From UBA8514 sp034933685 (lineage in GTDB: Bacteria > Bacillota > Clostridia > Lachnospirales > Anaerotignaceae), in contig JAYFNB010000017.1 of the NCBI GenBank assembly GCA_034933685.1, positions 248,001 through 312,000 of the forward strand: a stretch of 64,000 nucleotides of DNA. Direction: 5' to 3'. The notes under the pieces were generated by a model. That model made no database searches. It was not told the DNA's origin and was given only the letters and a program-made list of their open reading frames with translations. Below are positions 40,202 to 48,538 of this stretch, in pieces. Every line of letters begins with the position of its first letter. Within the stretch, counting starts at the first letter, position 1. Both the position numbers and the translations under genes were made by a program.

Positions 40202-41188
40202 ATGGACAATGCAAAAGATATTAAATTTAATAATATAGAGCTTAGTGCTGGATTTTTGCAGGAACACCTTAAAAGTGCGCCGGCAGAGTATATTGTGGTG
40301 TATATGTTTGCCAAAAGTACAGTGTTGAATTGCCCTATACACCTTACAGATATTGTTAAAACCCTTTCTATGCCCGTTACTGAGGTTTTTGATGCATGTA
40401 TGTACTGGCAGGAAAAAGGATTAATAAAAATTGAGGACGGCATGATTGTTTTTCCTGAAAAGGCACAACAAGGGGAAAGCAGGCCGCTGCCTAAAATGCT
40501 TTTGGAGGACAGGCCACAATATCAGCCACAGGAACTTAATATGTATGCGCAAAAAAATAGCGATGTTCGCCAGCTTTTTGATATTACTCAGAAATATTTA
40601 GGAAGAATGCTTACTCACAGTGACCTTTCCGGAATATTTTCATTATACCATTGGCTAGGGCTTAGCATTGAGGTTATAGACAAGCTTCTTAGTTACTGTG
40701 CCGAAAACAATCATCGTAATATGCGCTATATTGAGCGTGTTGCCATAGATTGGGCAGAAAGTGGAATTTCAACCGCAAAAGAAGCCGAGGAACGTATTCA
40801 TTTATATAATAATGAGTTTAGAAGAATAATGCGTGCATTTGGTCAAAGCGGACGAAACCCAATTGCATCTGAAGAAAAATTCATGAATAAGTGGATTAAC
40901 AACTGGAGTATGCCAATTGAATTATTGGAAATTGCCTGTGAAAAAACAGTGCTTAACACGGGCAAGGTTTCCTTTGGTTATGCAGACAAAATAATTGAAA
41001 GTTGGTATAACGCAGGTGCTAAAAATACAGATGACATTGCCAGAATGGAAACAGAATTTATTACTAAAAAGCAGGAAAAATCAGAAGAACCCAAGAAGGC
41101 TGTAGCTAAAAATAAATTCACAAATTACCAACAACGTCAGTATGACTATGAGATGTTTGAAAAACTTGAACAGGAAAACACAAAGTGA
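40202..41188 (+). CDS. dnaD: DnaD/DnaB-domain replication protein
   Basis: A 328-residue primosomal protein. The N-terminal winged-helix part ('AEYIVVYMFAKS', 'LSMPVTEVFDACMYWQEKGLI') is DnaD-like. Two DnaB_2/DnaD C-terminal domains follow, with 'GRMLTHSDLSGIFSLYHWLGLS', 'YIERVAIDWAESGI' and a second copy ending in 'YNAGAKNTDDI'. It works with the DnaI-type loader encoded next to open DNA and load the replicative helicase. ATG at 40202 has GGAGAAG in front; longer starts run into the terminator. Confidence 0.9.
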   Translation: MDNAKDIKFNNIELSAGFLQEHLKSAPAEYIVVYMFAKSTVLNCPIHLTDIVKTLSMPVTEVFDACMYWQEKGLIKIEDGMIVFPEKAQQGESRPLPKMLLEDRPQYQPQELNMYAQKNSDVRQLFDITQKYLGRMLTHSDLSGIFSLYHWLGLSIEVIDKLLSYCAENNHRNMRYIERVAIDWAESGISTAKEAEERIHLYNNEFRRIMRAFGQSGRNPIASEEKFMNKWINNWSMPIELLEIACEKTVLNTGKVSFGYADKIIESWYNAGAKNTDDIARMETEFITKKQEKSEEPKKAVAKNKFTNYQQRQYDYEMFEKLEQENTK

Positions 41189-41200
41189 AAGGGGTAGAGT

Positions 41201-42196
41201 ATGCCAAGTAAAAGCGCTTTATATAAAGAAATACTAAGGTATTATGATGATGTACGCACTGCCTCAGCCGCAAAACTAAGGCAAAAGAAAGAGGAACTTT
41301 ATAGTCGTTTCCCACGCATTGAAGAAATAGACAATGAAATATCTATAGCAGGAATAAATATGGCAAAGGCAGTTTTAAACAATCCATCTGAAGCGGTTGA
41401 CATAGCACAAAGCCTTAAAGAAAATCTTAGAAAGCTTACTGACGAGAAAGAGGAACTGCTTAGGGGAAACGGATTTCCGACAAACTATCTTGAAATTGAA
41501 TATAAGTGCCTTATATGCAAAGATACTGGTTTTGTGAATGACAGCCGATGTGCATGTTTTTCACAAAAATTAGTGGATTTGGCATACAACAGCTCAAATA
41601 TTAAAGCAATTGTTAAAACGGAAAATTTTGACTCGTTTGATTTAGGATACTATTCTCCTAACAAAGAAAATGGAGAGGTAATTTCACCAAGGGAAAATAT
41701 TCAACGTATTCTAAGTGCCTGCCTTAGATTTACAAAAACCTTCAGCAAAGATTTTGATAATCTTTTGCTTTATGGAAGCCCAGGCCTTGGGAAAACTTTT
41801 TTATGTAATTGCATTGCCCGTGAATTGCTGGACAAAGGTATAACTGTAATGTATGTAACTGCATCACAGTTATTTAAGGCAATGGAAAAAGAACGGTTCA
41901 CTAGAAGTGAAGAGGAAGAACCAAGTGACTATTTGGAAGATGTACTTGGTGTGGATTTGCTTATAATAGACGACCTTGGAACTGAATTTACCACTGTTTT
42001 TACAGCAGGAGAGCTTTTTAACATAATTAATACAAGGTTTTTGAATAAAAGGCCTGTAATAATATCCACAAATCTTGCCCTTAAAGACCTTAGTGAAAAA
42101 TATTCAGATAGGTTAACCTCACGCCTTATGGGCGGATTTACTACACTAAAGTTTTTTGGTGAGGATATAAGAATTTTAAAGAAATTCAAAAAATAA
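41201..42196 (+). CDS. dnaI: Helicase loader, DnaI/DnaC-type AAA+ ATPase
   Basis: A 331-residue ATPase with an N-terminal helical part, a cysteine cluster ('CLICKDTG' then 'CACF') like the DnaI zinc ribbon, and an AAA+ domain. Walker A is 'GSPGLGKTF', Walker B 'LLIIDDLGTE', then 'NTRFLNKRPVIISTN' and 'SRLMGGF' with the arginine finger region. It lies 12 bases after dnaD, the typical clostridial pair. The pair suggests a DnaA-DnaD-DnaI-type primosome. Confidence 0.9.
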   Translation: MPSKSALYKEILRYYDDVRTASAAKLRQKKEELYSRFPRIEEIDNEISIAGINMAKAVLNNPSEAVDIAQSLKENLRKLTDEKEELLRGNGFPTNYLEIEYKCLICKDTGFVNDSRCACFSQKLVDLAYNSSNIKAIVKTENFDSFDLGYYSPNKENGEVISPRENIQRILSACLRFTKTFSKDFDNLLLYGSPGLGKTFLCNCIARELLDKGITVMYVTASQLFKAMEKERFTRSEEEEPSDYLEDVLGVDLLIIDDLGTEFTTVFTAGELFNIINTRFLNKRPVIISTNLALKDLSEKYSDRLTSRLMGGFTTLKFFGEDIRILKKFKK

Positions 42197-42261
42197 ACTT
42201 TATTTTCAAACTTTTTAAACCGCCATACGTTTAATGTAACAGTATTGTAAGGAAAATTTTA

Positions 42262-42290
42262 TTGTATTTTTTCCTTATAGGCTTTAAAAT
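42262..42290 (+). promoter_or_regulatory. Sigma-A promoter of the stalk-domain/TolC-like operon
   Basis: TTGTAT at 42262-42267, a 17-base spacer and TAAAAT at 42285-42290, 46 bases before the ATG at 42336. Confidence 0.65.
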
Positions 42291-42335
42291 GAAAGGAGTG
42301 GCGGTAAAAACTACTTATATAGGAGGATTTTAACT

Positions 42336-43064
42336 ATGAAAAATTTTAAAAGCGTGGCGATGGGTTTTGTTGCAGGAGCATTATGTATGGTATCCGTTAC
42401 GGCGTTTGCTGCATACAGCGATGTTACAGCAAAATTATTTAACGATGTAACATTTAAATTTGACGGGGTGGCAAAAGCATCACCAGCAGACCAGCCTGTT
42501 CTTAACTACAATGGATATGCCTATGTACCAATAAGGTTTGTTTCAGATAACCTTGGTGCAACAATTAACTACGACATTGCTACACGTATTATTGATATTC
42601 AATCTGACAAAAAGACATACGTTAAAGAAGTTGAAGTAGAAAAAATTGTGTATGTCGAAAAAGACTCAGAGGAAGGGTCAAAGCTTAATACGTACGATTC
42701 TTTACCATCAAAGAGCAAAAAGAACAAACATACAGTAGAAGTTACAGGTGTTTCCCGTGATACATACGAAGGAAATACAAAGATCTTTTTAGATGTAGAT
42801 AATGACAGCGAAATGGGTGTTCAGCTTATACCAAGCAAAGCAACTTTGGTTGTGGATGGTGAAACGGTTAATGCCAGCATACTTGTGAATAAATGGGATA
42901 ACGGATGGTCAACTAGCGATATTGATAGTGATGAATCCTACGAAGGTTACCTTTTATTCAATCTTATTGATGAAGAGTGGAATAAGGCAGATTTAACTGT
43001 TACCCTTAGAGCAACAGGAAGTACTGAGGACGAAGTGCATACCTTCCATTTTAAAAGAACATAA
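42336..43064 (+). CDS. Secreted protein with copper-amine-oxidase N-terminal stalk domain
   Basis: A 242-residue exported protein: signal peptide ending near 'VTAFAA' (residue 26), then a stalk domain at about 45-88 ('LNYNGYAYVPIRFVSDNLGATINYD'). A Val/Glu/Lys-rich linker leads to a C-terminal beta-rich part with no recognised domain. Such domains in Clostridia decorate the cell surface; despite the name no copper enzyme is implied. It starts an operon with the TolC-like gene 20 bases downstream, and the large surface protein at 44638 carries the same domain. Confidence 0.8.
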   Translation: MKNFKSVAMGFVAGALCMVSVTAFAAYSDVTAKLFNDVTFKFDGVAKASPADQPVLNYNGYAYVPIRFVSDNLGATINYDIATRIIDIQSDKKTYVKEVEVEKIVYVEKDSEEGSKLNTYDSLPSKSKKNKHTVEVTGVSRDTYEGNTKIFLDVDNDSEMGVQLIPSKATLVVDGETVNASILVNKWDNGWSTSDIDSDESYEGYLLFNLIDEEWNKADLTVTLRATGSTEDEVHTFHFKRT

Positions 43065-43084
43065 AGAATAAGGGGCGTTAACAA

Positions 43085-44218
43085 ATGAAATATAAAAAAT
43101 TATTGGCTATAGCGATGGCTGTTTCTATTGTTTCGGCAAGTCCTGCTTTTGCAGCCGCTGCTACTGGAGGAATAAGCAAGGCTGTTACGGTGGCAGAAAC
43201 AGAAAAAAAAGTATATACTTACGACGAGGTTGTGGCAAAGTCGATTGCAAATTCCACAGCTCTTACATTGTCGGACTTAACCATGGACTTGAATGAAAAA
43301 AGGGCAACCTATGCATCTGATAGCCTTGGAGGGCTTGTGTATCCTCAAGTAGTTAGTCAGTATTCACAGATAGACTCCTTCAACGAGCTTATGCAGATTA
43401 ATGAATTGGGAACCAGCACAAAAAGTGAGCGTTACGCCAAAGAGGCAACAAAAATAGGAATAGAGAGTGCTGTAAAAACAGCAATGAGCACAATTGTTAC
43501 TGACGAAGCTGCACTCAAACTTAAGGATGATACACTTGCAGTTTATAACGAAAAATATAAGGTGGCTAAGCTTAAAAACAGCCTTGGTATGGCTACGGAA
43601 ACAGAAGTTACAGCTGCAAGGGCAGAGGTGGAGAACTATGAAGCCGCTATTGAAACAACAAAAAACGAACTTAGCAATGCCTATACATCTCTTGCAAGGC
43701 TGATGGGTGTAAATGATACAAATTTTGCAGTAGAATATGAAGTGGAATATATCCCGTATGTTCTTAATGGCGAGTTGAGTGCTTATATTGCAAAGAAGAA
43801 TTCTATAAATCCAGATCTGCAAAGGGCAAGAATTGCATTAGAAACAACTATTGCAAACAAGAACTTTACATTAATGAATGATACAACACCTTATGGTTCC
43901 GACAGCATTAATTATCAAATAAGCAAAGACCAAATTACATTGAAAAATGCTGAGGACGGATTCAAAAGTGCCATGGAAGATGCTTATAAAAGTATGATGA
44001 AAATTGAAGGTGACATTAAAACGGCTGAAACTAATCTTGAAAACGCACAAACTGCACTTAAAATTGCAGAACTGAACCTTAGCTTAGGACGAGGCACACA
44101 GTTGGATGCTGACAAGGCAAAGTTGGAAGTGAAAACATTAGAAAATACAATAGAGTCTTTAAAGTACAGCCATGAGAATATAAAGTTTAACTTTGAAAAT
44201 CCATGCACACTTGGTTAA
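43085..44218 (+). CDS. TolC-like (outer membrane efflux protein family) secreted coiled-coil protein
   Basis: A 377-residue exported protein: signal peptide ending near 'SPAFAAA', then long helices with two TolC-type repeats. The first is 'AKLKNSLGMATETEVTAAR' (about residues 160-180) and the second 'LNLSLGRGTQLDADKAK' (about 335-350). Both precede coiled-coil stretches, which is the OEP/TolC pattern. No outer-membrane or LPS genes are present here and tagO points to a monoderm, so the role is not classical efflux. It may be a wall-associated or sporulation-related channel-like protein. It is co-transcribed with the stalk-domain gene. Confidence 0.75.
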   Translation: MKYKKLLAIAMAVSIVSASPAFAAAATGGISKAVTVAETEKKVYTYDEVVAKSIANSTALTLSDLTMDLNEKRATYASDSLGGLVYPQVVSQYSQIDSFNELMQINELGTSTKSERYAKEATKIGIESAVKTAMSTIVTDEAALKLKDDTLAVYNEKYKVAKLKNSLGMATETEVTAARAEVENYEAAIETTKNELSNAYTSLARLMGVNDTNFAVEYEVEYIPYVLNGELSAYIAKKNSINPDLQRARIALETTIANKNFTLMNDTTPYGSDSINYQISKDQITLKNAEDGFKSAMEDAYKSMMKIEGDIKTAETNLENAQTALKIAELNLSLGRGTQLDADKAKLEVKTLENTIESLKYSHENIKFNFENPCTLG

Positions 44219-44231
44219 AATGAATAGGTAA

Positions 44232-44266
44232 AATAGACAGGGCTTATGGCTCTGTCTATTTTTTTT
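44232..44266 (+). terminator. Terminator after TolC-like gene
   Basis: AATAGACAG / CTGTCTATT stem with an inner GGC/GCT part and a run of eight T residues. Confidence 0.92.
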
Positions 44267-44327
44267 GCACAAATTAGAAAATGATAAAGAAAACACACAA
44301 ATGTAACAAATTTGTAACATTAGGCAC

Positions 44328-44356
44328 TTGAAAAAAGACAATTTGTAATATATAAT
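44328..44356 (+). promoter_or_regulatory. Upstream sigma-A promoter P1 of surface protein gene
   Basis: TTGAAA at 44328-44333, exactly 17 bases, then a consensus TATAAT at 44351-44356. A transcript from here would carry a leader of about 275 bases. Confidence 0.7.
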
Positions 44357-44504
44357 AACAAGAGCATTCGCATGTAACTACATATTTTTTGTGTAAGGGG
44401 CAAGCCCTGTTGCAATATGAATGAGGTATTATTGCTTAGTAGCGGAGCTAATATTACTAATATTTCACTAGTGTTACAGTAAGATTACACTTTGCCCAAT
44501 AGTA

Positions 44505-44533
44505 TTGACGGTGAACATGAGGGGTGCTATAAT
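44505..44533 (+). promoter_or_regulatory. Proximal sigma-A promoter P2 of surface protein gene
   Basis: TTGACG at 44505-44510, exactly 17 bases, then TATAAT at 44528-44533 with an extended TG at 44525-44526. This is the best promoter match in the window. Confidence 0.85.
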
Positions 44534-44637
44534 TCAGTTTGTATTAAGGAAGTTGTGATTTAAGCACCAGTTGGGGCTGAGAAAAGAGCTTCTGAAATGG
44601 CAAACAAAAAACCAAATTACAAGGAGGAAAACAAACA

Positions 44638-46947
44638 ATGAAAAAGAAAATCGCTTTATTGTTGTCAGCACTTATGATTGTTGGTATGATTCCAGCTACA
44701 GCATTTGCTACAACAACAAACACAGTAAGCAAAATTGTTACAGGCGGCGTTGATGATGTTTACACTGCAGAAACTTCACCTAGTGCACCTGTGTTCAAGA
44801 TTGCTGAGAAAAACCTTGAGGACGTAGAAGTTGGTTCACCTGTTACATTCAAGGCTACTTTAACAAATGCAGAATTTAATTTTATCAGCTCAGTTCAGGT
44901 AGACGGAAAAGATGTTAAGATTGGTGTTGGCGAAACTGCAACACTTAAGAGCAATACTGACATATCAGTTACAATGTTAGCATCAAACATGGCTATTATT
45001 GAGGCTCCAGTAGCTGATGAAAACGTAATTAAATTCCCAATTGAATCTAAATTGAAAACAGAAGGCGAAGCTACAATTACAATTGACGCAATGGAATCCG
45101 TTGTTTCATATGGTACTTACAAATTCGCTAACGTAGTTGAAGGTTCTACAACAACTACAATTGAGAAAACAGTTGATATTTCAGAAGATGGCGATGTAAT
45201 CAAACCTATCGTTATCACAGAAACATCAAAGGGCGCTTTAGAGCTTAGCTCATCAAAAGAATTTAAGCTTAAACTTACAAATGGCTTTACTTTTGATGAA
45301 ACTTATGCACTTGCAAACTTAAAAGTAACTGCTTCTCCTACAGGTTCTGTAGATTTTACAAAGACATCAGTTGTTAATGAAGCTACAGTAAACAATATAA
45401 CATTCTCTAACGATTCTCAGGAGATGTACATTAGAATTAATGCACTTAATTCATCAAGTGCTAAAACAATTTCTATTACTGGCATCAAAGTTCAGTATGA
45501 TGAAGATGATGTAAATGCAGGCGACGTAGCTGAAATTACAATTTCAGGTAACGATATGACTAAAGCAACTATTGAAGTTGCAGTAGCTAGAAACTTTGGT
45601 GTAACTTTCACAGCTGAAAGCAAAACTCTTCCAGTTTTCTATTCAGGACGTAGAGACACTGATTTAGACACACTTAAAGTAACAATGAAGGAAGTAATTA
45701 CAGATTCTTGGTTATCAGGAAGAAAAACAACAATTACATTCCCTAAGGGTGTTAAAATTATCGATGTTGATGTATCAAAACAAGAAGGTTATGCTTCTGC
45801 AAAATTCAACATTGAAAACAATGAGTTAACAATTACAGACGTACAAACTAAATCAAGCACAACAAAAACAAAAATTGAAATGAAATTCCAGCTTTCAATC
45901 TCTCCTGACTTCACAGGCGACATCACAGCAGTTCTTGGTGGCGCAGGTGTTGAAGAAGATATGCAAGCAGTACTTGGTACAGCAGAAGCACCTATTAAGG
46001 TTGAAGCTGATTCTAACCCAGTATCAATCGACTACAGAAATGTAGCAATCGGTGATATTGTTATTACAGAAGCTTATGCTGGCGCATTAGAAAAGAACAA
46101 CACACTTTCACTTGAAATTGAAAAAGGTGATGTAGAATTTGATGGCACACCAACAGTTGAAGTTATTGAAGGTGACCTTAAGATTGAAGACGTTGACACA
46201 AACGGTGGCGTTCTTACAATCGAAGTAAAAACAGCATCAAGCAAAACTCCTGCAGTTCTTAAAGTAACAGGTGTTAAACTTTACCTCAACAGAAGTATTC
46301 CAGCTGGTGCTTATGCATTGAAAATTGCTGCTAATGATACAATCAGCGATGAAGAGATGAACAGTAATACAACTGGCTCATATGGTGTAATAAACAAGGA
46401 TGTAGCAAGTGGAACAACTTGCAACGATGCATTCTTCCAGAACTCAGTAACAAAGGGCGACACATACAAGAAAACAACATTATTTGATGTAAGAAGCCTT
46501 ACAGTAGTTAAAGAGTATGTAAACGTTGTTACAGCTGGTCGTGACCAAGGCGATGACACATTTACAACATCACTTTCTGTAACAATCGGCGCTGACAAAC
46601 TTATTGCAGGCGACAAAGAAATTACTCTTGATGTACCTGCTTACATTGCAAATGGCTACACAATGCTTCCAGTACGTGCTATAACAGAAGCTTTATCATC
46701 AGTTGCTATCGTAAGATGGGATGATGCTACAAAGACTGTTACAATCACATTTGGTTCACGTGTAATCAGCATGACAGTTGGTTCAAAAACAATGAACATC
46801 AACGGTGTTGCAGTTCAGATGCAGGCAGCTTGTGAAATCACAGACGCTAGAGCATTTATTCCACTTCGTGACCTTGGTTACGCTCTTGGCTTAAATGACA
46901 GCAAGATTAACTGGGATGACGCAACAAAGACAGCTAAATTAAACTAA
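44638..46947 (+). CDS. Probable S-layer or major surface protein with C-terminal stalk domain
   Basis: A 769-residue exported protein: signal peptide 'KKIALLLSALMIVGMIPATAFA' type (first 25 residues), then a long Thr/Ser/Val-rich beta-structured body without known domains. A copper-amine-oxidase-N domain follows at about residues 654-769 ('YTMLPVRAITEAL..VRWDDATKT' and 'AFIPLRDLGYALG..INWDDATKT' half repeats). There is no SLH, LPXTG or transmembrane anchor. Tandem strong promoters, an ideal ribosome site, a restricted codon choice unlike its neighbours and a strong terminator all indicate very high expression. S-layer identity is inferred; adhesin or cell-wall protein are alternatives. Confidence 0.75.
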   Translation: MKKKIALLLSALMIVGMIPATAFATTTNTVSKIVTGGVDDVYTAETSPSAPVFKIAEKNLEDVEVGSPVTFKATLTNAEFNFISSVQVDGKDVKIGVGETATLKSNTDISVTMLASNMAIIEAPVADENVIKFPIESKLKTEGEATITIDAMESVVSYGTYKFANVVEGSTTTTIEKTVDISEDGDVIKPIVITETSKGALELSSSKEFKLKLTNGFTFDETYALANLKVTASPTGSVDFTKTSVVNEATVNNITFSNDSQEMYIRINALNSSSAKTISITGIKVQYDEDDVNAGDVAEITISGNDMTKATIEVAVARNFGVTFTAESKTLPVFYSGRRDTDLDTLKVTMKEVITDSWLSGRKTTITFPKGVKIIDVDVSKQEGYASAKFNIENNELTITDVQTKSSTTKTKIEMKFQLSISPDFTGDITAVLGGAGVEEDMQAVLGTAEAPIKVEADSNPVSIDYRNVAIGDIVITEAYAGALEKNNTLSLEIEKGDVEFDGTPTVEVIEGDLKIEDVDTNGGVLTIEVKTASSKTPAVLKVTGVKLYLNRSIPAGAYALKIAANDTISDEEMNSNTTGSYGVINKDVASGTTCNDAFFQNSVTKGDTYKKTTLFDVRSLTVVKEYVNVVTAGRDQGDDTFTTSLSVTIGADKLIAGDKEITLDVPAYIANGYTMLPVRAITEALSSVAIVRWDDATKTVTITFGSRVISMTVGSKTMNINGVAVQMQAACEITDARAFIPLRDLGYALGLNDSKINWDDATKTAKLN

Positions 46948-46987
46948 TTTATAATTAATTTAATAGTTGTTTAACTCTTAGCGAGTT

Positions 46988-47020
46988 AAAGGGTGAGAAC
47001 TTAGTTCTCACCCTTTTTTT
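46988..47020 (+). terminator. Terminator after surface protein gene
   Basis: AAAGGGTGAGAAC / GTTCTCACCCTTT stem with a 4-nt loop and seven T residues. Confidence 0.95.
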
Positions 47021-47065
47021 GTATAAAAAACCAAATATAAGTAAAAACTTATGTAGGGTGATGAT

Positions 47066-48538
47066 ATGCAAAACTTATATTCAAATTTAGATAAGAATAT
47101 AGCTGAAATTAAAAATACATTTAAAGACGCAGGCGACATTGTTTTCCGAGAATTTTATGTGGGCGATGTGCGTCTTTTTATGGTTTATGCAGATAATATT
47201 GTGCATGGTGATTCTGTTAACGAAAACATTTTAACTAATCTTATGTTGCGTGGTGGAGAACAACCAACAACACTTGCTTTCCAGCTTAAATCTATTGCAG
47301 TAGGTGAAGTGGCGCAGATAACTACTTTTCAAGAAGTGTATGATGCTGTACTTCTTGGCGACACAGTTGTGTTTAGTGAAAATGACAATGGTGCTGTGCA
47401 AGTATCTACAAAAGGGTGGCCATCAAGGGGAATACCTGCAGTAGAATCAGAAGTGACATTATTTGGACCTAAAGATGCCTTTACCGAGGTTGCAAGCACG
47501 AATATAGTACTTATTCGCAGAAGAATAAGGGATACTCGCCTAAAGGTTAAACGTATGAAAATAGGTACCCGTTCTAAAACAGACATTGCGGTTATGTATA
47601 TGCAGGACATTGTACGTGATGAAATTTTGGAAGAAACTCTAAAAAGATTAGCTGAAATAGATACCGATGCAATTCTGGATAGTGGTTATTTACAACAGTT
47701 TATTGAAGGAAGTTTTCTTTCGCCGTTTCCACAGCTGCAGCTTACAGAACGGCCAGATAAAACTGCTTCGGCAATATACGAGGGGCGTATAGCCATACTT
47801 GTTGATAATTCGCCATTTGTAATTCTTGTGCCGGCAACACTTAATGTATTCTTTCAAGCCGCTGATGATTACTATCAGCAATGGCAAATGATGAGTTTTC
47901 TTCGAGCTCTGCGCTTTATTGGTGCAGTGGCGGCGGTGACTTTACCAGGGTTATACATCGCAATGGTGGTTTTTCACCCTAATTTAATACCAACGTCCTT
48001 AGCATTAAAAATTGCAGGCGGAAGGTCGAATGTTCCTTTTCCAACTATCGTTGAGGTGCTTATAATGGAACTTGCCTTTGAGCTTCTTCGTGAAGCTGGG
48101 TTAAGGCTTCCATCACCTGCAAGCAGTACAATTGGCATAGTTGGTGGTATTGTTATTGGACAGGCGGCTGTAGATGCAGGTATTGTTGGCCCTATGGTTG
48201 TGATTATTGCAGCACTAACTGGTATTTGCAGTTTCGCAATACCTAATGTGGCGCTGGTTAATTCCGTAAGGTTAATAAAGTATCTAATTATTCTTCTTTC
48301 TTCATGCTTTGGACTTCTGGGATTTTGGCTTGGAATACTGTTAGTTTTAAGCCACCTTTCCTCACTAAGCAGTTTTGGAATACCATATTTATTCCCGTTT
48401 TGCAGTGGGTCGGTTAATGAATATTCAGATTTAAAGGATAGCTTAATAAGAGTTCCTCTTGTATTTATGAAAAAAAGACCTATATTTGCCGATAAGAATT
48501 CAGTCATTCGACTTAATCGCAAAAAGGGGGAAAAATAA
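47066..48538 (+). CDS. gerAA: Spore germinant receptor subunit A
   Basis: A 490-residue GerA-family A subunit of a spore inner-membrane nutrient receptor. It has an N-terminal soluble domain (about 1-240, 'FREFYVGDVRLFMVYAD', 'WPSRGIPAVESEVTLFGPKDAF') and then about five membrane helices ('GLYIAMVVFHPNLIPTSLALKIAGGR', 'VPFPTIVEVLIMELAFELLREAGLRLP'). Subunits B and C follow with overlapping ends. Such operons are made in the forespore under sigma-G; I cannot assign the promoter. The ligand is not predictable. Confidence 0.93.
   Translation: MQNLYSNLDKNIAEIKNTFKDAGDIVFREFYVGDVRLFMVYADNIVHGDSVNENILTNLMLRGGEQPTTLAFQLKSIAVGEVAQITTFQEVYDAVLLGDTVVFSENDNGAVQVSTKGWPSRGIPAVESEVTLFGPKDAFTEVASTNIVLIRRRIRDTRLKVKRMKIGTRSKTDIAVMYMQDIVRDEILEETLKRLAEIDTDAILDSGYLQQFIEGSFLSPFPQLQLTERPDKTASAIYEGRIAILVDNSPFVILVPATLNVFFQAADDYYQQWQMMSFLRALRFIGAVAAVTLPGLYIAMVVFHPNLIPTSLALKIAGGRSNVPFPTIVEVLIMELAFELLREAGLRLPSPASSTIGIVGGIVIGQAAVDAGIVGPMVVIIAALTGICSFAIPNVALVNSVRLIKYLIILLSSCFGLLGFWLGILLVLSHLSSLSSFGIPYLFPFCSGSVNEYSDLKDSLIRVPLVFMKKRPIFADKNSVIRLNRKKGEK

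Larger units (their letters stand above)
44219..44637 (+). other. Promoter and leader region of the major surface protein
   Basis: This 419-base gap contains the terminator of the previous operon, two strong sigma-A promoters (44328-44356 and 44505-44533) and, between them, about 150 bases with hairpin potential (AGGGGCAAGCCCT around 44395-44407; AATATTACTAATATT around 44448-44462). The downstream promoter gives a leader of about 100 bases with a perfect AAGGAGG ribosome site. No gene is seen. Confidence 0.75.

Noticed and set aside
42292..42335. Short leader peptide between the promoter and the stalk-domain gene
   Set aside because: An ATG/GTG-started frame of 12-15 codons ends just before the real start, but its own start lies on or next to the -10 element and has no ribosome site.
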